64,000 nucleotides of DNA from Irineochytrium annulatum (GCA_027600665.1 JADGJL010000004.1:62001-126000), one strand, 5' to 3'; counted from the stretch's first letter, positions 50,020 to 59,583 are shown. Notes: a model not told the origin generated them from the sequence alone. Program-made: numbers and translations.

Positions 50020-52701
50020 ATGTATTTAAGGAAGAAGATTGGAATTATTGTTCTGGTGGTATCCCTAATGGCAGGATTGTTGTGTCTCAAAGCATCAGAT
50101 AAGGTGTATGCTGCGGCTCCAACATCAACAATTTCGATGGAATATGCGCTGCTGGGAATTGGCAGCACCGCAAAGGTATTCTTTACGTTCTCAGAACCGG
50201 TACAAGGGTTGGACAATGGAGACTTAACGGTTCCGGAAAGCGGCACACTGACTGCACCGGTCTCTTCGGATGGAGGTTATACGTGGACGGCAACTCTCAC
50301 ACCTAAACCAGATATTACAGATGCGACCAACGTCATAACCCTGAACAACGAAGGTGTGATGAATCTAGACGGTATTGTAGGTGTGGGCACGTCCACTTCG
50401 AGTAATTATACTATTGATACATTAAGACCGACAGCAACCATTGTTGTAGCCGATACGGCTCTAACCGCTGGGAAGACATCACTGATCACCATCGCATTTT
50501 CCGAAACAGTGACCGGCTTTAACGTTGCCGACCTATTAGTAGAGAATGGTACGGTGAGAGGCCTTAGTTCCTCCGATGGAGGTATAACATGGACCGCGAC
50601 ATTAACGCCAGATATTGGTATCACCGATGCGACCAACATTATCACGCTTGATAATACCGGTATTCGTGATATTGCGGGCAATACGGGTACGGGGACAACG
50701 CCTTCGAATAATTATGAGATCTATACCGCCCGGCCAACGGCAACGATTGTCGTAGCCGAGACAACGTTGAATATTGGCAAGATGTCTGATGTGACCTTCA
50801 CCTTCTCTGAAGCAGTGACCGGTTTTACGCTAGCCGACCTTGTGGTGACGAATGGAACTATTACCAATCTGGCTACGAATGACAATATTACGTATACAGC
50901 AAAATTTACTCCTACCGCCGGCATCACTGCGGGAACGAACAAGATTACACTCCATAATACGGGTGTAGTGAATCAGGGCGGCATATCAGGTACAGGTACA
51001 ACGGATTCCAATACCTTCGCCATTGATACGGTCAGACCGACAGCAACCATTAACGTCGCCGATATGATTCTGACTGCCGACAAGACATCAGAGGTCACCT
51101 TTACATTTTCGGAAGCAATTACAGGATTTACTAATGAGGACCTGACCGTTGCAAATGGTACGCTGAGTACTGTGCATACATCTGATGAGGGGATTACATG
51201 GACTGCGACATTGATACCAACTGTAGGAATTGATGATGGAACCAATGTCATCACGCTTGATAATTCGGGCATTAGCGATATGGCAGGCAACGCAGGCACA
51301 GGAACGACTACTTCGAATAATTACGCAGTCTATACCTCCCGACCAACGGCAACGATTGTTGTAGCTGATGGAACGCTGACTCTTGGCAAAACATCCTTGG
51401 TAACAATCACATTCTCTGAGGCAGTGTCAGGTTTTGATAACACAGATCTGACGATTGCAAGCGGTACACTGACTACTGTCCGTTCAACCGATGGGGGAGT
51501 GACGTGGACAGCAACGTTAACCCCGCATGCGAATGTGAACAAATCGGTCAATGTCATCACCCTTCAAAATACGGGAGTGTCCAATGGTGCAGGTAACGCA
51601 GGACAGGGAATAACGGAGTCGAATCCGTACTCTGTTTTTACTGTACAGCCAGTACAAACAACAAGTCCGAGCAGTCCTTCTTTACCAATCGCCCCGATAG
51701 ACAATATAGTCAAATCAACAACAGGTAAAATAACCGTTCCGATTGGTAAGTCAGGGTTGGTTAGCCTGGGCAAAGAGATTGAAATCTCAATTCCAGCAGG
51801 GGCATCATCTCGTGAGCTGACTTTATCCATTGATAAAGTTTCCAATACGGAACCTTTGCTAACACATAAAGAAATTCTGGCCAGCCCGGTATTTGAACTT
51901 ATGAAGAATTTTACGGAGAACTTCCTCATACCGATAAAACTGACGTTTACATTTGATTCAACAGGTCTTGAGCGTCATCATTCGGCAGCTGTTTTTTATT
52001 TTGATGAAGTGAACAAGACATGGGAGAAAGTAGATGGAGGTATTATTCAAGGGAATCAAATCACAGTCGAGGTCAATCACTTCACGAAGTATGCTGTCCT
52101 TGTTGTTGATCAAACTAGTGGAAAGCCCATCTTGAATACTCCAGTTGAACCGGCGACGGAATTGGACTTTAGCGACATCTCGGGACATTGGGCTGAAGCA
52201 AGAATTCAACAAGCGTTAAGCAGCGGTATAATCACCGGATATCCCGATGGAACGTTTAGTCCGGGGAAGAACGTTACACGTGCTGAGTTCTCAGTCATGC
52301 TGATGAACGCGTTGAATTCACAAAAAGCTGGGGCAGAACTGGTATTCTCAGATACAACGGAAATCGGATCATGGGCCAAATTGGCAGTCTCGCAAGCAGT
52401 GCAAGAGGGCATTCTTAGCGGTTATCCCGACGACACGTTCCGGCCGAATGCCAATATCGCACGTGTCGAGATGGCCATGATGGTTGCGAAAGCGCTCAAG
52501 GTACCTACAACAGGCAATGCTGCAACATTTTTTTCAGATGATAAATCTATTCCTGTGTGGGCAAAAACCTCTGTGGCCGCGCTGAAGGAACTTGGCCTTG
52601 TCGAAGGAATGGGAAACAATAATTTCATACCTAAATCACCAACCACTAGAGCAGAGGCCGTTGTTCTATTAATGAACATGTTAGAGCATAAAGAATTATA
52701 G
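50020..52701 (+). CDS. 893-residue Ig-like-repeat protein with SLH anchor
   Basis: Exported surface protein. After a signal peptide (1-31) there are five Ig-like repeats of about 101 residues (starting near 33, 136, 237, 339, 440). They share the pattern PTATIVVADTxLTxGKTSxVTxTFSEAVTGFxxxDLxVxNGT ... TWTATLTP ... ITLDNTGI. Repeats alternate in two sequence types, so a two-domain unit was duplicated. A ZU5-like or beta-rich domain (about 560-700; ISIPAGASSRELTLSIDKV) follows. The C-terminal SLH domains (about 715-893; DISGHWAEARIQQALSSGIITGYPDGTFSPGKNVTRAEF) attach it to the wall. ATG 50020 has GAGGAGG. The repeats are probably a rod that displays or spans the envelope. Confidence 0.85.
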   Translation: MYLRKKIGIIVLVVSLMAGLLCLKASDKVYAAAPTSTISMEYALLGIGSTAKVFFTFSEPVQGLDNGDLTVPESGTLTAPVSSDGGYTWTATLTPKPDITDATNVITLNNEGVMNLDGIVGVGTSTSSNYTIDTLRPTATIVVADTALTAGKTSLITIAFSETVTGFNVADLLVENGTVRGLSSSDGGITWTATLTPDIGITDATNIITLDNTGIRDIAGNTGTGTTPSNNYEIYTARPTATIVVAETTLNIGKMSDVTFTFSEAVTGFTLADLVVTNGTITNLATNDNITYTAKFTPTAGITAGTNKITLHNTGVVNQGGISGTGTTDSNTFAIDTVRPTATINVADMILTADKTSEVTFTFSEAITGFTNEDLTVANGTLSTVHTSDEGITWTATLIPTVGIDDGTNVITLDNSGISDMAGNAGTGTTTSNNYAVYTSRPTATIVVADGTLTLGKTSLVTITFSEAVSGFDNTDLTIASGTLTTVRSTDGGVTWTATLTPHANVNKSVNVITLQNTGVSNGAGNAGQGITESNPYSVFTVQPVQTTSPSSPSLPIAPIDNIVKSTTGKITVPIGKSGLVSLGKEIEISIPAGASSRELTLSIDKVSNTEPLLTHKEILASPVFELMKNFTENFLIPIKLTFTFDSTGLERHHSAAVFYFDEVNKTWEKVDGGIIQGNQITVEVNHFTKYAVLVVDQTSGKPILNTPVEPATELDFSDISGHWAEARIQQALSSGIITGYPDGTFSPGKNVTRAEFSVMLMNALNSQKAGAELVFSDTTEIGSWAKLAVSQAVQEGILSGYPDDTFRPNANIARVEMAMMVAKALKVPTTGNAATFFSDDKSIPVWAKTSVAALKELGLVEGMGNNNFIPKSPTTRAEAVVLLMNMLEHKEL

Positions 52702-52756
52702 TTAACCGAGCAATATCTCGATCTCTATTTTTTATGAGCCGTTATATGAAGGTAAT

Positions 52757-52781
52757 AAGGGCACCCTGCGGGGTGCCTTTA
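52757..52781 (+). terminator. Terminator after the 893-residue SLH protein
   Basis: AAGGGCACCC pairs with GGGTGCCTTT around TGCG. The U-run is short. Confidence 0.7.
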
Positions 52782-52923
52782 TGTTTAGCCAGTAGTAAAC
52801 ACACCTCTTCTCTATCATTCTCCCAAATATTTTTACAACCATTTGATATTTTCTATGACTTTTCTGAATTGAACTATGGTAAAATATCTCAGGATCGATA
52901 ATTGGAGAGGGGTTATGTAATTC

Positions 52924-55047
52924 ATGTCTTGGAAAAACGTTCTGGGCAAAAGCACAATTCGTATCGCTACTACTGCACTATTACTCACACAACTACTGGG
53001 GGCAGCAGGTTCAGTCTCTGCCGCAGGCAATGATGTAGAAGTACACTTGATTGGAATCAATGATTTTCACGGTCAGTTAGATACCACATCGATCGTTGGT
53101 GATAAAAAGGCAGGATCGGCTCCAATTCTAGCAACCTACCTGAAAGAAGCTCAAGCCAAATATGAAAACTCCCTACTCTTCCATAATGGAGATTCTGTTG
53201 GTGCATCGGCTCCGGTCTCATCTATGGATCGCGACGAGCCTACCATGGAATGGATGAATATGATGGGATTTGATGTAGGGTCTCTGGGGAATCATGAATT
53301 TGACCAAGGTGTTGCTGCTTTGAAGGCACAGATCTTTGGTGGCCTGGATCCAAAAGAAGGTAAGGTAACACATGCTGGTGCAAAATTTGATTACGTTAAT
53401 GCAAACGTCATTGAAACCGCTACCGGAAAAACACTGATCAAGCCTTATGTAATCAAAGAAGTAGGCGGAGTCAAAATTGGATTCATCGGACTAGTGACCA
53501 AATCAACACCTGGCAAAGTATCCCCATCGGGTACAGCTGGTGTGCGTTTCTTAAGTCCGGAAGAAGAAGTTGAAGCCGTTAATAAATATGCAAAAGAATT
53601 GCAAGATCAAGGTGTAGAAACGATCATCGTGTTGGCACATGATCCAGCAACCACCAAAGAAGGCGTAACGACTGGAGAAGCAGCTGATCTGGCAAAAGCT
53701 TTACCAGCAGATTCCCCTGTTGACGTGATCGTTGCAGGTGACAATCATGCTTTGGCTAACGGTGAAGTGAACGGAAAGCTGATCGTTCAAGCGTATTCTT
53801 ATGGTACGGCTTTTGAAGATATCAAGCTGATGATTGATCCTGCGACGGGGGATGTAACTGAAAAATCAGCTACGGTTACTACGACTCTCCAAGAGGGTGT
53901 AAAAGAAGACCCTGAAACATTGGCAATTATCAAGAAATCATTGGACAAGCACCCTGAACTGACGAAGCCAGTGGGCACAACAGATGGTTCTGTTTTGCGT
54001 ACAGATGCCTACAATAATGAAGCGCCTCTGGGCAACCTGATTGCAGATGCAATGCGTGCTGCTGACTTTGGGGATAAAGCAAGCGCTGCTGACTTCGCAT
54101 TTATGAATCCAGGTGGTATTCGTGCCGATCTGCCAAAAGGCGATGTAACCTTTGCTGATCTTGCGAAAATTCAACCATTCGGTAATACATTAGTGAAACT
54201 GGAGCTGACTGGCGAACAGGTTAAAACCTTGTTGCAACAGCAATGGGGTACCAATGCTGACGGCACACCAAACACCAAGACACTACAAATCTCGGGTTTG
54301 AAATACGCTGCAGATTTCAACAAGCCTGTTGCAGAGCGCATTACGGGTCTTAGTCTGGAAGACGGCACAGCCATTGATCCTGCAAAAACATATACGGCTG
54401 TCGTTAACAACTTCATGGCTGCAGGCGGAGACAACTATAAAGTGCTGATGGATGCCAAATCATCCTTGGCAGGTCCGATCGATCTGGATGTATTCTACGA
54501 TTACATTGTCAAAACATTTAAAGGCGGTAACATTGAAGCTAAGAATGAAGGACGTATCACTAACGTGGCTGCATCTACTGAGCCAACAGAAACGCCTGCG
54601 ACTACAGAAGTCATTTCTCGTGCTGAATTTGTAAGTGCGCTGGTGGATATGTTGAAATTAAATGAAGTAACTACAGCACCTGCATTCAAGGATGTAGCGG
54701 TTGATGCGACCTATGCAGATGCGATTGCTGAAGCTACGCATGCTGGATTCATCCAGGGCTACGGTGGAAACTTCTATCCTGATCGGGATATCACACGCGA
54801 GGAAGCTGCTACAATTCTTGCTAAATTGGTAAAGGGTCAAGCGACCGATAAAGAGACTGCCACGATTATTGCTAGTTTCGAAGATGGTAAATCCGTGTCT
54901 GCCTATGCAATGAAGCCTATGGTAAAACTGATTAGTAAAGGTATTCTTGGTGGAACAGATCAAAAATCACTTCAACCAAAACAAGGCCTTACTACTAATG
55001 ATGCCAAAGCATTAATTGAGAAAACAGTTGCAGCTAAAGCTTCATAA
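52924..55047 (+). CDS. SLH-anchored 5'-nucleotidase/2',3'-cyclic phosphodiesterase
   Basis: A 707-residue exported enzyme. Signal peptide (1-33), metallophosphatase domain (about 38-320) with GINDFHGQLD, GDSVGAS, GNHEFDQG, AHDPATT and GDNHA motifs that bind two metals, then the 5'-nucleotidase C-terminal domain (about 345-540; NPGGIRADLPKGDVTFADLAKIQPFGNTLV, FMAAGGDNYKVL). Two to three SLH-type domains close the protein (about 555-705; VISRAEFVSALVD, GFIQGYGGNFYPDRDITREEAATILAK), one partly degenerate. It would release phosphate and nucleosides from nucleotides at the cell surface. This complements the nucleoside importer elsewhere in the window. The ATG at 52924 begins after a GGAGAGGGG site. 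Confidence 0.9.
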   Translation: MSWKNVLGKSTIRIATTALLLTQLLGAAGSVSAAGNDVEVHLIGINDFHGQLDTTSIVGDKKAGSAPILATYLKEAQAKYENSLLFHNGDSVGASAPVSSMDRDEPTMEWMNMMGFDVGSLGNHEFDQGVAALKAQIFGGLDPKEGKVTHAGAKFDYVNANVIETATGKTLIKPYVIKEVGGVKIGFIGLVTKSTPGKVSPSGTAGVRFLSPEEEVEAVNKYAKELQDQGVETIIVLAHDPATTKEGVTTGEAADLAKALPADSPVDVIVAGDNHALANGEVNGKLIVQAYSYGTAFEDIKLMIDPATGDVTEKSATVTTTLQEGVKEDPETLAIIKKSLDKHPELTKPVGTTDGSVLRTDAYNNEAPLGNLIADAMRAADFGDKASAADFAFMNPGGIRADLPKGDVTFADLAKIQPFGNTLVKLELTGEQVKTLLQQQWGTNADGTPNTKTLQISGLKYAADFNKPVAERITGLSLEDGTAIDPAKTYTAVVNNFMAAGGDNYKVLMDAKSSLAGPIDLDVFYDYIVKTFKGGNIEAKNEGRITNVAASTEPTETPATTEVISRAEFVSALVDMLKLNEVTTAPAFKDVAVDATYADAIAEATHAGFIQGYGGNFYPDRDITREEAATILAKLVKGQATDKETATIIASFEDGKSVSAYAMKPMVKLISKGILGGTDQKSLQPKQGLTTNDAKALIEKTVAAKAS

Positions 55048-55081
55048 TGTAGAACTTATTTAAACCTTATATGAAAGCAGG

Positions 55082-55134
55082 AAAACACATCCGATTGGGA
55101 GAAGGCTATATCCCAATTAAGGATGTGTTTTTTT
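55082..55134 (+). terminator. Terminator after the SLH 5'-nucleotidase
   Basis: AAAACACATCC pairs with GGATGTGTTTT around an inner TTGGGA/TCCCAA stem, followed by TTTT. Confidence 0.85.
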
Positions 55135-55250
55135 CATGTTTACATGTGGTCGATCTCTTCTACGCTACTGGGCAGGATATTGAATATGCCCCTAGAATTA
55201 TGTTTTGGAAGGCTGTTTATCAATATTGATGTTATGAAAGGATAGGGCAA

Positions 55251-56369
55251 ATGACTGAATACAGAATGGCAACTCCAGATGAGCGTGAAGAATGTATCGA
55301 TTTAGCCAACTATGCTTTTCACTTGGATTTTGAAACCCTGATGCCAAAAGGGTATGGGAAGAACGTTGATTCTTCTGCCATGCATAAGGTAGCTGTAGAT
55401 GAGAAAGGTAGGCTGCGCGCGCAGGCAGCTGTTTTTCCAGAGCCCCTGACGGTATGTGGCTATACCCTGCGAACCGGCTATTTAGGTACTGTATCGGTCC
55501 ATCCACGGGCGCGTGGCGAAGGACATATGAAGGTGCTCATGGACATGTGGCTTGAGGAATTACGCAATACGTGTGATATGGTTGTATTATATGGCCAGCG
55601 GCAGAGATATGAGTATTTTGGCTTCACGCTTGGCGGTGTAAAGCTCAAGTATATCGTGGGAGAGGCCAATGTGCGCCATGGCTTAAAACATGTGAACGAC
55701 ACAGGAATATCCTTCAGGCCGTTCTTCGAGATTGAAGGAGCAGAGTCCTTTGCACATAACATCAACACCTCGCGGCTTGCTTATGTTGAACGTACGGTGC
55801 AGCAATTGCCGCTTATTTTCGGCAGCCTCCATCAAAATGCGCTGGGCGTTCTGGATCAAGGTAAACTTATTGGGTATCTAATTGTAAACGAAACAGGCGA
55901 TGAAATATCTGAATTTGCGTTGGAAAATGCGGCAGATATTTCGCGGACGATTAAGGCTTATATGGTACATAGCAGATCGGATCGTATATCTATATTTACG
56001 CCGGAGTATGACATACCGCTGAATACGACACTTGGCAACATTGCGGAGGACTATGTTATTGAAACATCGGATATGTATCATATTCTGGACTTTGCCAATG
56101 TACTGGAGGCATATCTGACACTCAAATTCAAAACCACAGGAATAGTAGAGGGAGAATTCTCAGCAGTCATGGACGGTCAGCCGATTACTGCGCGAGTGGA
56201 TGCGAGTGGTGTGACTGTCGAGCGATCTGCTAAGACCGATGCCATTGTCCTTGATAAGCAGCAGGCTCAGGCGCTTCTGCTTACACAACATGGTCGTTAT
56301 ATGGCAGTTGCTGCGCCCATTGGGTGGTTTCCACTCCCGATATTCTGGTATAAGATCGATAAATTCTGA
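55251..56369 (+). CDS. Eis-like GNAT N-acetyltransferase
   Basis: 372 residues with three parts as in Eis proteins: an N-terminal GNAT domain with the acetyl-CoA loop VSVHPRARGEGHMKVLMDMW (about 83-102), a second GNAT-like domain, and a C-terminal sterol-carrier-protein-like domain (about 265-372). YGQRQRYEYFGFTLGG is typical of the first domain. Eis relatives acetylate lysine or aminoglycoside amines, often with relaxed regiospecificity. The start ATG 55251 follows GGATAGGG. It is monocistronic with its own terminator. Substrate cannot be told from sequence. Confidence 0.88.
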   Translation: MTEYRMATPDEREECIDLANYAFHLDFETLMPKGYGKNVDSSAMHKVAVDEKGRLRAQAAVFPEPLTVCGYTLRTGYLGTVSVHPRARGEGHMKVLMDMWLEELRNTCDMVVLYGQRQRYEYFGFTLGGVKLKYIVGEANVRHGLKHVNDTGISFRPFFEIEGAESFAHNINTSRLAYVERTVQQLPLIFGSLHQNALGVLDQGKLIGYLIVNETGDEISEFALENAADISRTIKAYMVHSRSDRISIFTPEYDIPLNTTLGNIAEDYVIETSDMYHILDFANVLEAYLTLKFKTTGIVEGEFSAVMDGQPITARVDASGVTVERSAKTDAIVLDKQQAQALLLTQHGRYMAVAAPIGWFPLPIFWYKIDKF

Positions 56370-56542
56370 AGAATCCAACGAGTATTGAGGAAGTATAAAT
56401 CAAGATGAGGATATGAAGGCTACTCCATCGTTGGGGTGGTCTCTATGCTGATCAACGACGCGGACTGGATGGAGACACTTTTGATCATATTTTGGGGTTA
56501 AATCGACAAAAAAGTGTTTCTATGATAGGGTTGAGGCATCCC

Positions 56543-56578
56543 AAAGGCATTCTACTCTTCCGAGTAGAGTGCCTTCAT
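56543..56578 (+). terminator. Hairpin downstream of the acetyltransferase gene
   Basis: AAAGGCATTCTACTC pairs with GAGTAGAGTGCCTT around TTCC; no long T-run follows. Confidence 0.6.
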
Positions 56579-56647
56579 GTATATCATGGGAGCTTACATT
56601 AAATGTATTTTAAAATCAAATGGATGGTATTTGGAGGTGGTGATGCT

Positions 56648-56734
56648 ATGTTTCTCTCTTTAGCCCCAACAGGGGATGGTTGGATGTGTATGAAAAATGT
56701 AAAAATATCATTTAATAAAGAGGAGCGAACATAG
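56648..56734 (+). CDS. Possible 28-residue upstream ORF of the L25 gene
   Basis: ATG 56648 is preceded by GGAGGTGGTG. The peptide begins MFLSLAPTGDGW and contains WMCMKNVKI. It ends in a TAG one base before the L25 start, so translation could be coupled. Its sequence is not recognised. It may be a regulatory leader or chance. Confidence 0.35.
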   Translation: MFLSLAPTGDGWMCMKNVKISFNKEERT

Positions 56735-56735
56735 C

Positions 56736-57281
56736 ATGACTACTACTTTTCAAGCGGAAAACCGCATTCCATTAAATTCATCCCGACTTAGGGATCTACG
56801 TAAATCCGGGCGTTTGCCAGGTATTGTTTTTGGCAGAAATACGGAGAATGAGATGGTTCATATTCCAACAATAGATTTTCAAAAATGGTTGAAGCAAGAG
56901 GCAACTGGTTTTATTGAATTGCAGTTTGAAGAGAAAGGCGCATTGACCGTATTGTTGGAAGACCTCCAACGTGATCCAGTTACACGGGATTTGCTTCATG
57001 TGGATTTTCAACAGGTGCAAACGAATGAGATCATGCGCACTAAAATTCCCGTCAAGTTCAACGGCACACCGATCGGCACAAAACAGGGCGGAGTCGTGCA
57101 AGTTCAATTAGCTTCTATTGAAGTGGAGGCCTTGCCGAGACACTTGCCAACGTCGATCGAATTTGATATTAGTGCGATGGAACTTGGAGAAACGCTACAT
57201 GTACGTGATGCAACGTTTGCACCAAATGTAACAGTGATCTCTGAGGGAAATGAGTCTCTTCTCTCTGTAGTTAAACCTTAA
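56736..57281 (+). CDS. rplY: 50S ribosomal protein L25/Ctc
   Basis: A 181-residue member of the long (Ctc/TL5) form of L25, which binds 5S rRNA. The N-terminal domain includes NSSRLRDLRKSGRLPGIVFGRNTENEMVHI, the C-terminal beta-rich domain HVDFQQVQTNEIMRTKIPVKFNGTPIGTKQGGVVQ and the end DISAMELGETLHVRDATFAPNVTVIS. In B. subtilis ctc is a general-stress gene. A GAGGAG site precedes the ATG. Its stop codon overlaps the end of the convergent merR gene. Confidence 0.95.
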   Translation: MTTTFQAENRIPLNSSRLRDLRKSGRLPGIVFGRNTENEMVHIPTIDFQKWLKQEATGFIELQFEEKGALTVLLEDLQRDPVTRDLLHVDFQQVQTNEIMRTKIPVKFNGTPIGTKQGGVVQVQLASIEVEALPRHLPTSIEFDISAMELGETLHVRDATFAPNVTVISEGNESLLSVVKP

Positions 57282-57616
57282 CAATTAATCATTGATATAT
57301 ATTGGAGCAGTGTATCCACTTGTTTCTCGATAAAAAATCGCTGTTCTTTCAACATAGTGATTCGTTTAGCTGCAGTTCCATCTCCCTCAACAGTAAGTTC
57401 TACAAAACTCTTCAATTTCGATATGGACATTCCGGTTTCCCGTAAATAGCTAATAAAGCGCAGCCATTCAATATGTTCGTCTTCATACAGTCTGTAGCCG
57501 GTGGGGCTCCGCTCAATAAAAGGAATTAATCCTTCTTTTTCATAAAATCGTATGGTATGAATAGACAAATTCGATTTTTCAGCAAGGTGTCCGATCGTGA
57601 ACAATTCTTTAGCCAT
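57278..57616 (-). CDS. MerR-family transcriptional regulator
   Basis: 112 residues. The N-terminal winged helix FTIGHLAEKSNLSIHTIRFYEKEGLIPFIERSPTGYRLYEDEHIEWLRFISYLRETGMSISKLK is complete. A short helical effector/dimer region follows without obvious metal ligands, fitting the small-molecule-sensing TipAL/BmrR-like or NolA-like types. ATG 57616 (GAAGGGAAGGAA upstream) is chosen over 57658. The stop overlaps that of the L25 gene by three bases. It is next to and divergent from the LLM oxidoreductase, a possible target, although those promoters bear TetR-like operators. Confidence 0.88.
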   Translation of the reverse strand: MAKELFTIGHLAEKSNLSIHTIRFYEKEGLIPFIERSPTGYRLYEDEHIEWLRFISYLRETGMSISKLKSFVELTVEGDGTAAKRITMLKEQRFFIEKQVDTLLQYISMINC

Positions 57617-57729
57617 AAGTTCCTTCCCTTCAATCATATATTTTTTAATATATTTCATGGATGATTGGATTTCAAATTAGGCAGGATCTATTGAGCCTAT
57701 CGAGTATGATAAAAATATAAAAATTATTA

Positions 57730-57860
57730 TTGACCATTCGATCTGGAATTGATATACTCAAATCAGAAAGAGGGCAAACAATAAATGATTAATTAGCATC
57801 GTGCCATCAAAGAAATGTGAAAGTATTTATTTTTTTGCTCTTTCTAGACTGAATGGTCAA
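57730..57860 (+). promoter_or_regulatory. LLM gene promoter with two operator copies
   Basis: TTGACC (57730-57735), 17-base spacer, TATACT (57753-57758). Operator copies TTGACCATTCGATC (57730-57743) and GACTGAATGGTCAA (57847-57860) are near complements of one another, with the half-sites GACC and GGTC separated by four bases. Confidence 0.75.
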
Positions 57861-57883
57861 ATTATAATGGAGGTTGAATTGAA

Positions 57884-58897
57884 ATGTCTAAATGGATACC
57901 TAAACTTTCTGTGCTAGATCTGGCTCCGATATTGGCTGGCGGATCAGCCCAGGGTGCTTACGGACGTACGTTGGATCTCGCTCGTCACGCTGAGAAGCTA
58001 GGCTACCATCGGTTCTGGCTCGCTGAGCACCATAACATGCCGGGAATTGCTAGCTCGGCTACTTCACTCCTTATTGGGCATGTCGCAAACGGTACTGAGA
58101 AGATACGAGTGGGGTCCGGCGGTGTAATGCTGCCCAATCACGCGCCGCTAGTCATCGCTGAACAGTTCGGAACATTGGAATCGCTGTTCCCAGGACGCAT
58201 TGATTTGGGATTGGGTAGAGCCTCTGGCACGGATATGCGAACAACTCAAGCGCTGCGGAGAACATTAGGAGCTAACGGAGCGGAATTTCCGGAGCTGCTG
58301 AACGAATTACGTACTTATCTAGATGCCTCAAACCAATCGAATCATTCAGGTGTACGTGCAGTTCCTGGTGAAGGGCTGAACATTCCAATATGGCTGTTGG
58401 GTTCCAGTGATGTCAGTGCGCGGTTGGCAGGACGCCTCGGCTTGCCGTTCGCATTCGCGAGCCATTTTGCCCCAGATGGATTGCATCATGCGCTGAATGC
58501 GTATCGTAGTTCCTTCATCCCCTCAAAAATGTTGGCAGATCCCTATGTAATGGTAGGATTGACCGTCATGGCAGCTGACACCGTAGATGAAGCACGCTAC
58601 CTTGCTACTTCAGAAGCGCAGCAGGTCTTAAGCCTTCTGCACGGGCGACCGGATAAACTCCAGCCCCCGGTGGAAAATATGAATGCATTATGGCAACCGC
58701 AGGAGAAGGCGCTTATTTCCAAACAACTGGACTTCGGTATTATTGGTAATCAGACGACTATTCGAGAGAAGCTGCCTGCTATTTATGCAGCAACAGAAGC
58801 GGACGAATTCATTATCACGAGCCACATTTATGATCATCAGGCTCGGAAGCGATCGTTTGAGATTGTGGCTGAAACAGTGAAGGAAATCTGGTCATAA
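57884..58897 (+). CDS. LLM-class (luciferase-like) flavin oxidoreductase
   Basis: A 337-residue TIM-barrel monooxygenase using FMNH2 and oxygen. Family blocks: [109 protein letters not shown] and [29 protein letters not shown]. Substrate unknown. GGAGG precedes ATG 57884. Its promoter shares operators with the two NTF2-like genes, tetR and the exporter downstream, so it belongs to one regulon. Confidence 0.92.
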   Translation: MSKWIPKLSVLDLAPILAGGSAQGAYGRTLDLARHAEKLGYHRFWLAEHHNMPGIASSATSLLIGHVANGTEKIRVGSGGVMLPNHAPLVIAEQFGTLESLFPGRIDLGLGRASGTDMRTTQALRRTLGANGAEFPELLNELRTYLDASNQSNHSGVRAVPGEGLNIPIWLLGSSDVSARLAGRLGLPFAFASHFAPDGLHHALNAYRSSFIPSKMLADPYVMVGLTVMAADTVDEARYLATSEAQQVLSLLHGRPDKLQPPVENMNALWQPQEKALISKQLDFGIIGNQTTIREKLPAIYAATEADEFIITSHIYDHQARKRSFEIVAETVKEIWS

Positions 58898-58916
58898 AAA
58901 AGGACGAAAATAATTA

Positions 58917-58966
58917 TTGACCAATCGTTCCGGTAATGATATGATGATTCTAGATCGAATAGTCAA
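58917..58966 (+). promoter_or_regulatory. Promoter and operators of the frameshifted NTF2-like gene
   Basis: TTGACC (58917-58922), 17-base spacer, TATGAT (58940-58945), with operator TTGACCAATCGTTC at the -35 and GATCGAATAGTCAA at 58953-58966. Confidence 0.75.
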
Positions 58967-58991
58967 AAATAAAAGGAGGTCGTAATCAAAG

Positions 58992-59440
58992 ATGATTCGC
59001 GAAGCAAGTTTGACGCAGGAACACATTCGGGAAAGAGCGCAAGACACATTTCGCAACCATCAAAGCATATAGCTGGTGGCAATATAAAGGCTTGGGTAGA
59101 GTTGTGGCAGGAAGATGGCATTTTCGAATTTCCTTACGGTCCAGAAAGATCTCAGGAAAAGAAGATCGGCAAATCTGAGTTGTATGATTACATGAAGGAT
59201 TTCCCGAAGCGATTTGACGTGAATTTTACAGAGCTGGTTTTTCATCCGATGACTGATCCGGAGCTTGTGATTGCGGAGTTCAAGGCAGTTGGATGGCATC
59301 GGGAGACAGGCAGCCCACATGACCAGACGTACGTTAGTGTCGTGGAGACAAAAGACGGCTTCATTAAGCACTATCGGGATTTTTGGTTCAACTTTAGTTC
59401 ACCGCTCCTAAAGCCTGCGATTCACCTTAGAGAAGTTTAA
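58992..59440 (+). pseudogene. Frameshifted NTF2-like gene (paralog of 59584-60045)
   Basis: The first frame (ATG 58992) reads MIREASLTQEHIRERAQDTFRNH and stops at TAG 59070-59072. The next frame, from about 59063, continues with KHIAGGNIKAWVELWQEDG and runs to 59440. Together the two frames match the intact paralog along its length, so one base is missing near 59061-59063. Promoter, operators and ribosome site (AAAGGAGG) are intact, so this is either a recent loss, a sequencing error or programmed frameshifting. The C-terminus (after FKHYRDFW) differs from the paralog. Confidence 0.8.
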
Positions 59441-59452
59441 GAAAATGAATTA

Positions 59453-59551
59453 GTAACCAATCGTTTCAATTGATTTTATCTAATGTCGGGGGTACTGAAG
59501 TGTCAGAGTAGGATAGACAATTTTTTTGAATATTTTGGACTGAATGATCTA
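59453..59551 (+). promoter_or_regulatory. Promoter/operator region of the intact NTF2-like gene
   Basis: A weaker operator-like sequence AACCAATCGTTTC (59456-59468) overlaps a possible promoter (GTAACC ... TTATCT). GACTGAATGATCTA lies at 59538-59551. Confidence 0.55.
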
Positions 59552-59583
59552 TTTTAAAAACAACTCACTGGAGGAATATAACC

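Noticed and set aside
56650..56677. SigB-like promoter (GTTTCT ... GGGGAT) before the L25/ctc gene
   Set aside because: The spacer is 16 bases and only part of each box matches; the B. subtilis analogy is not sufficient evidence.
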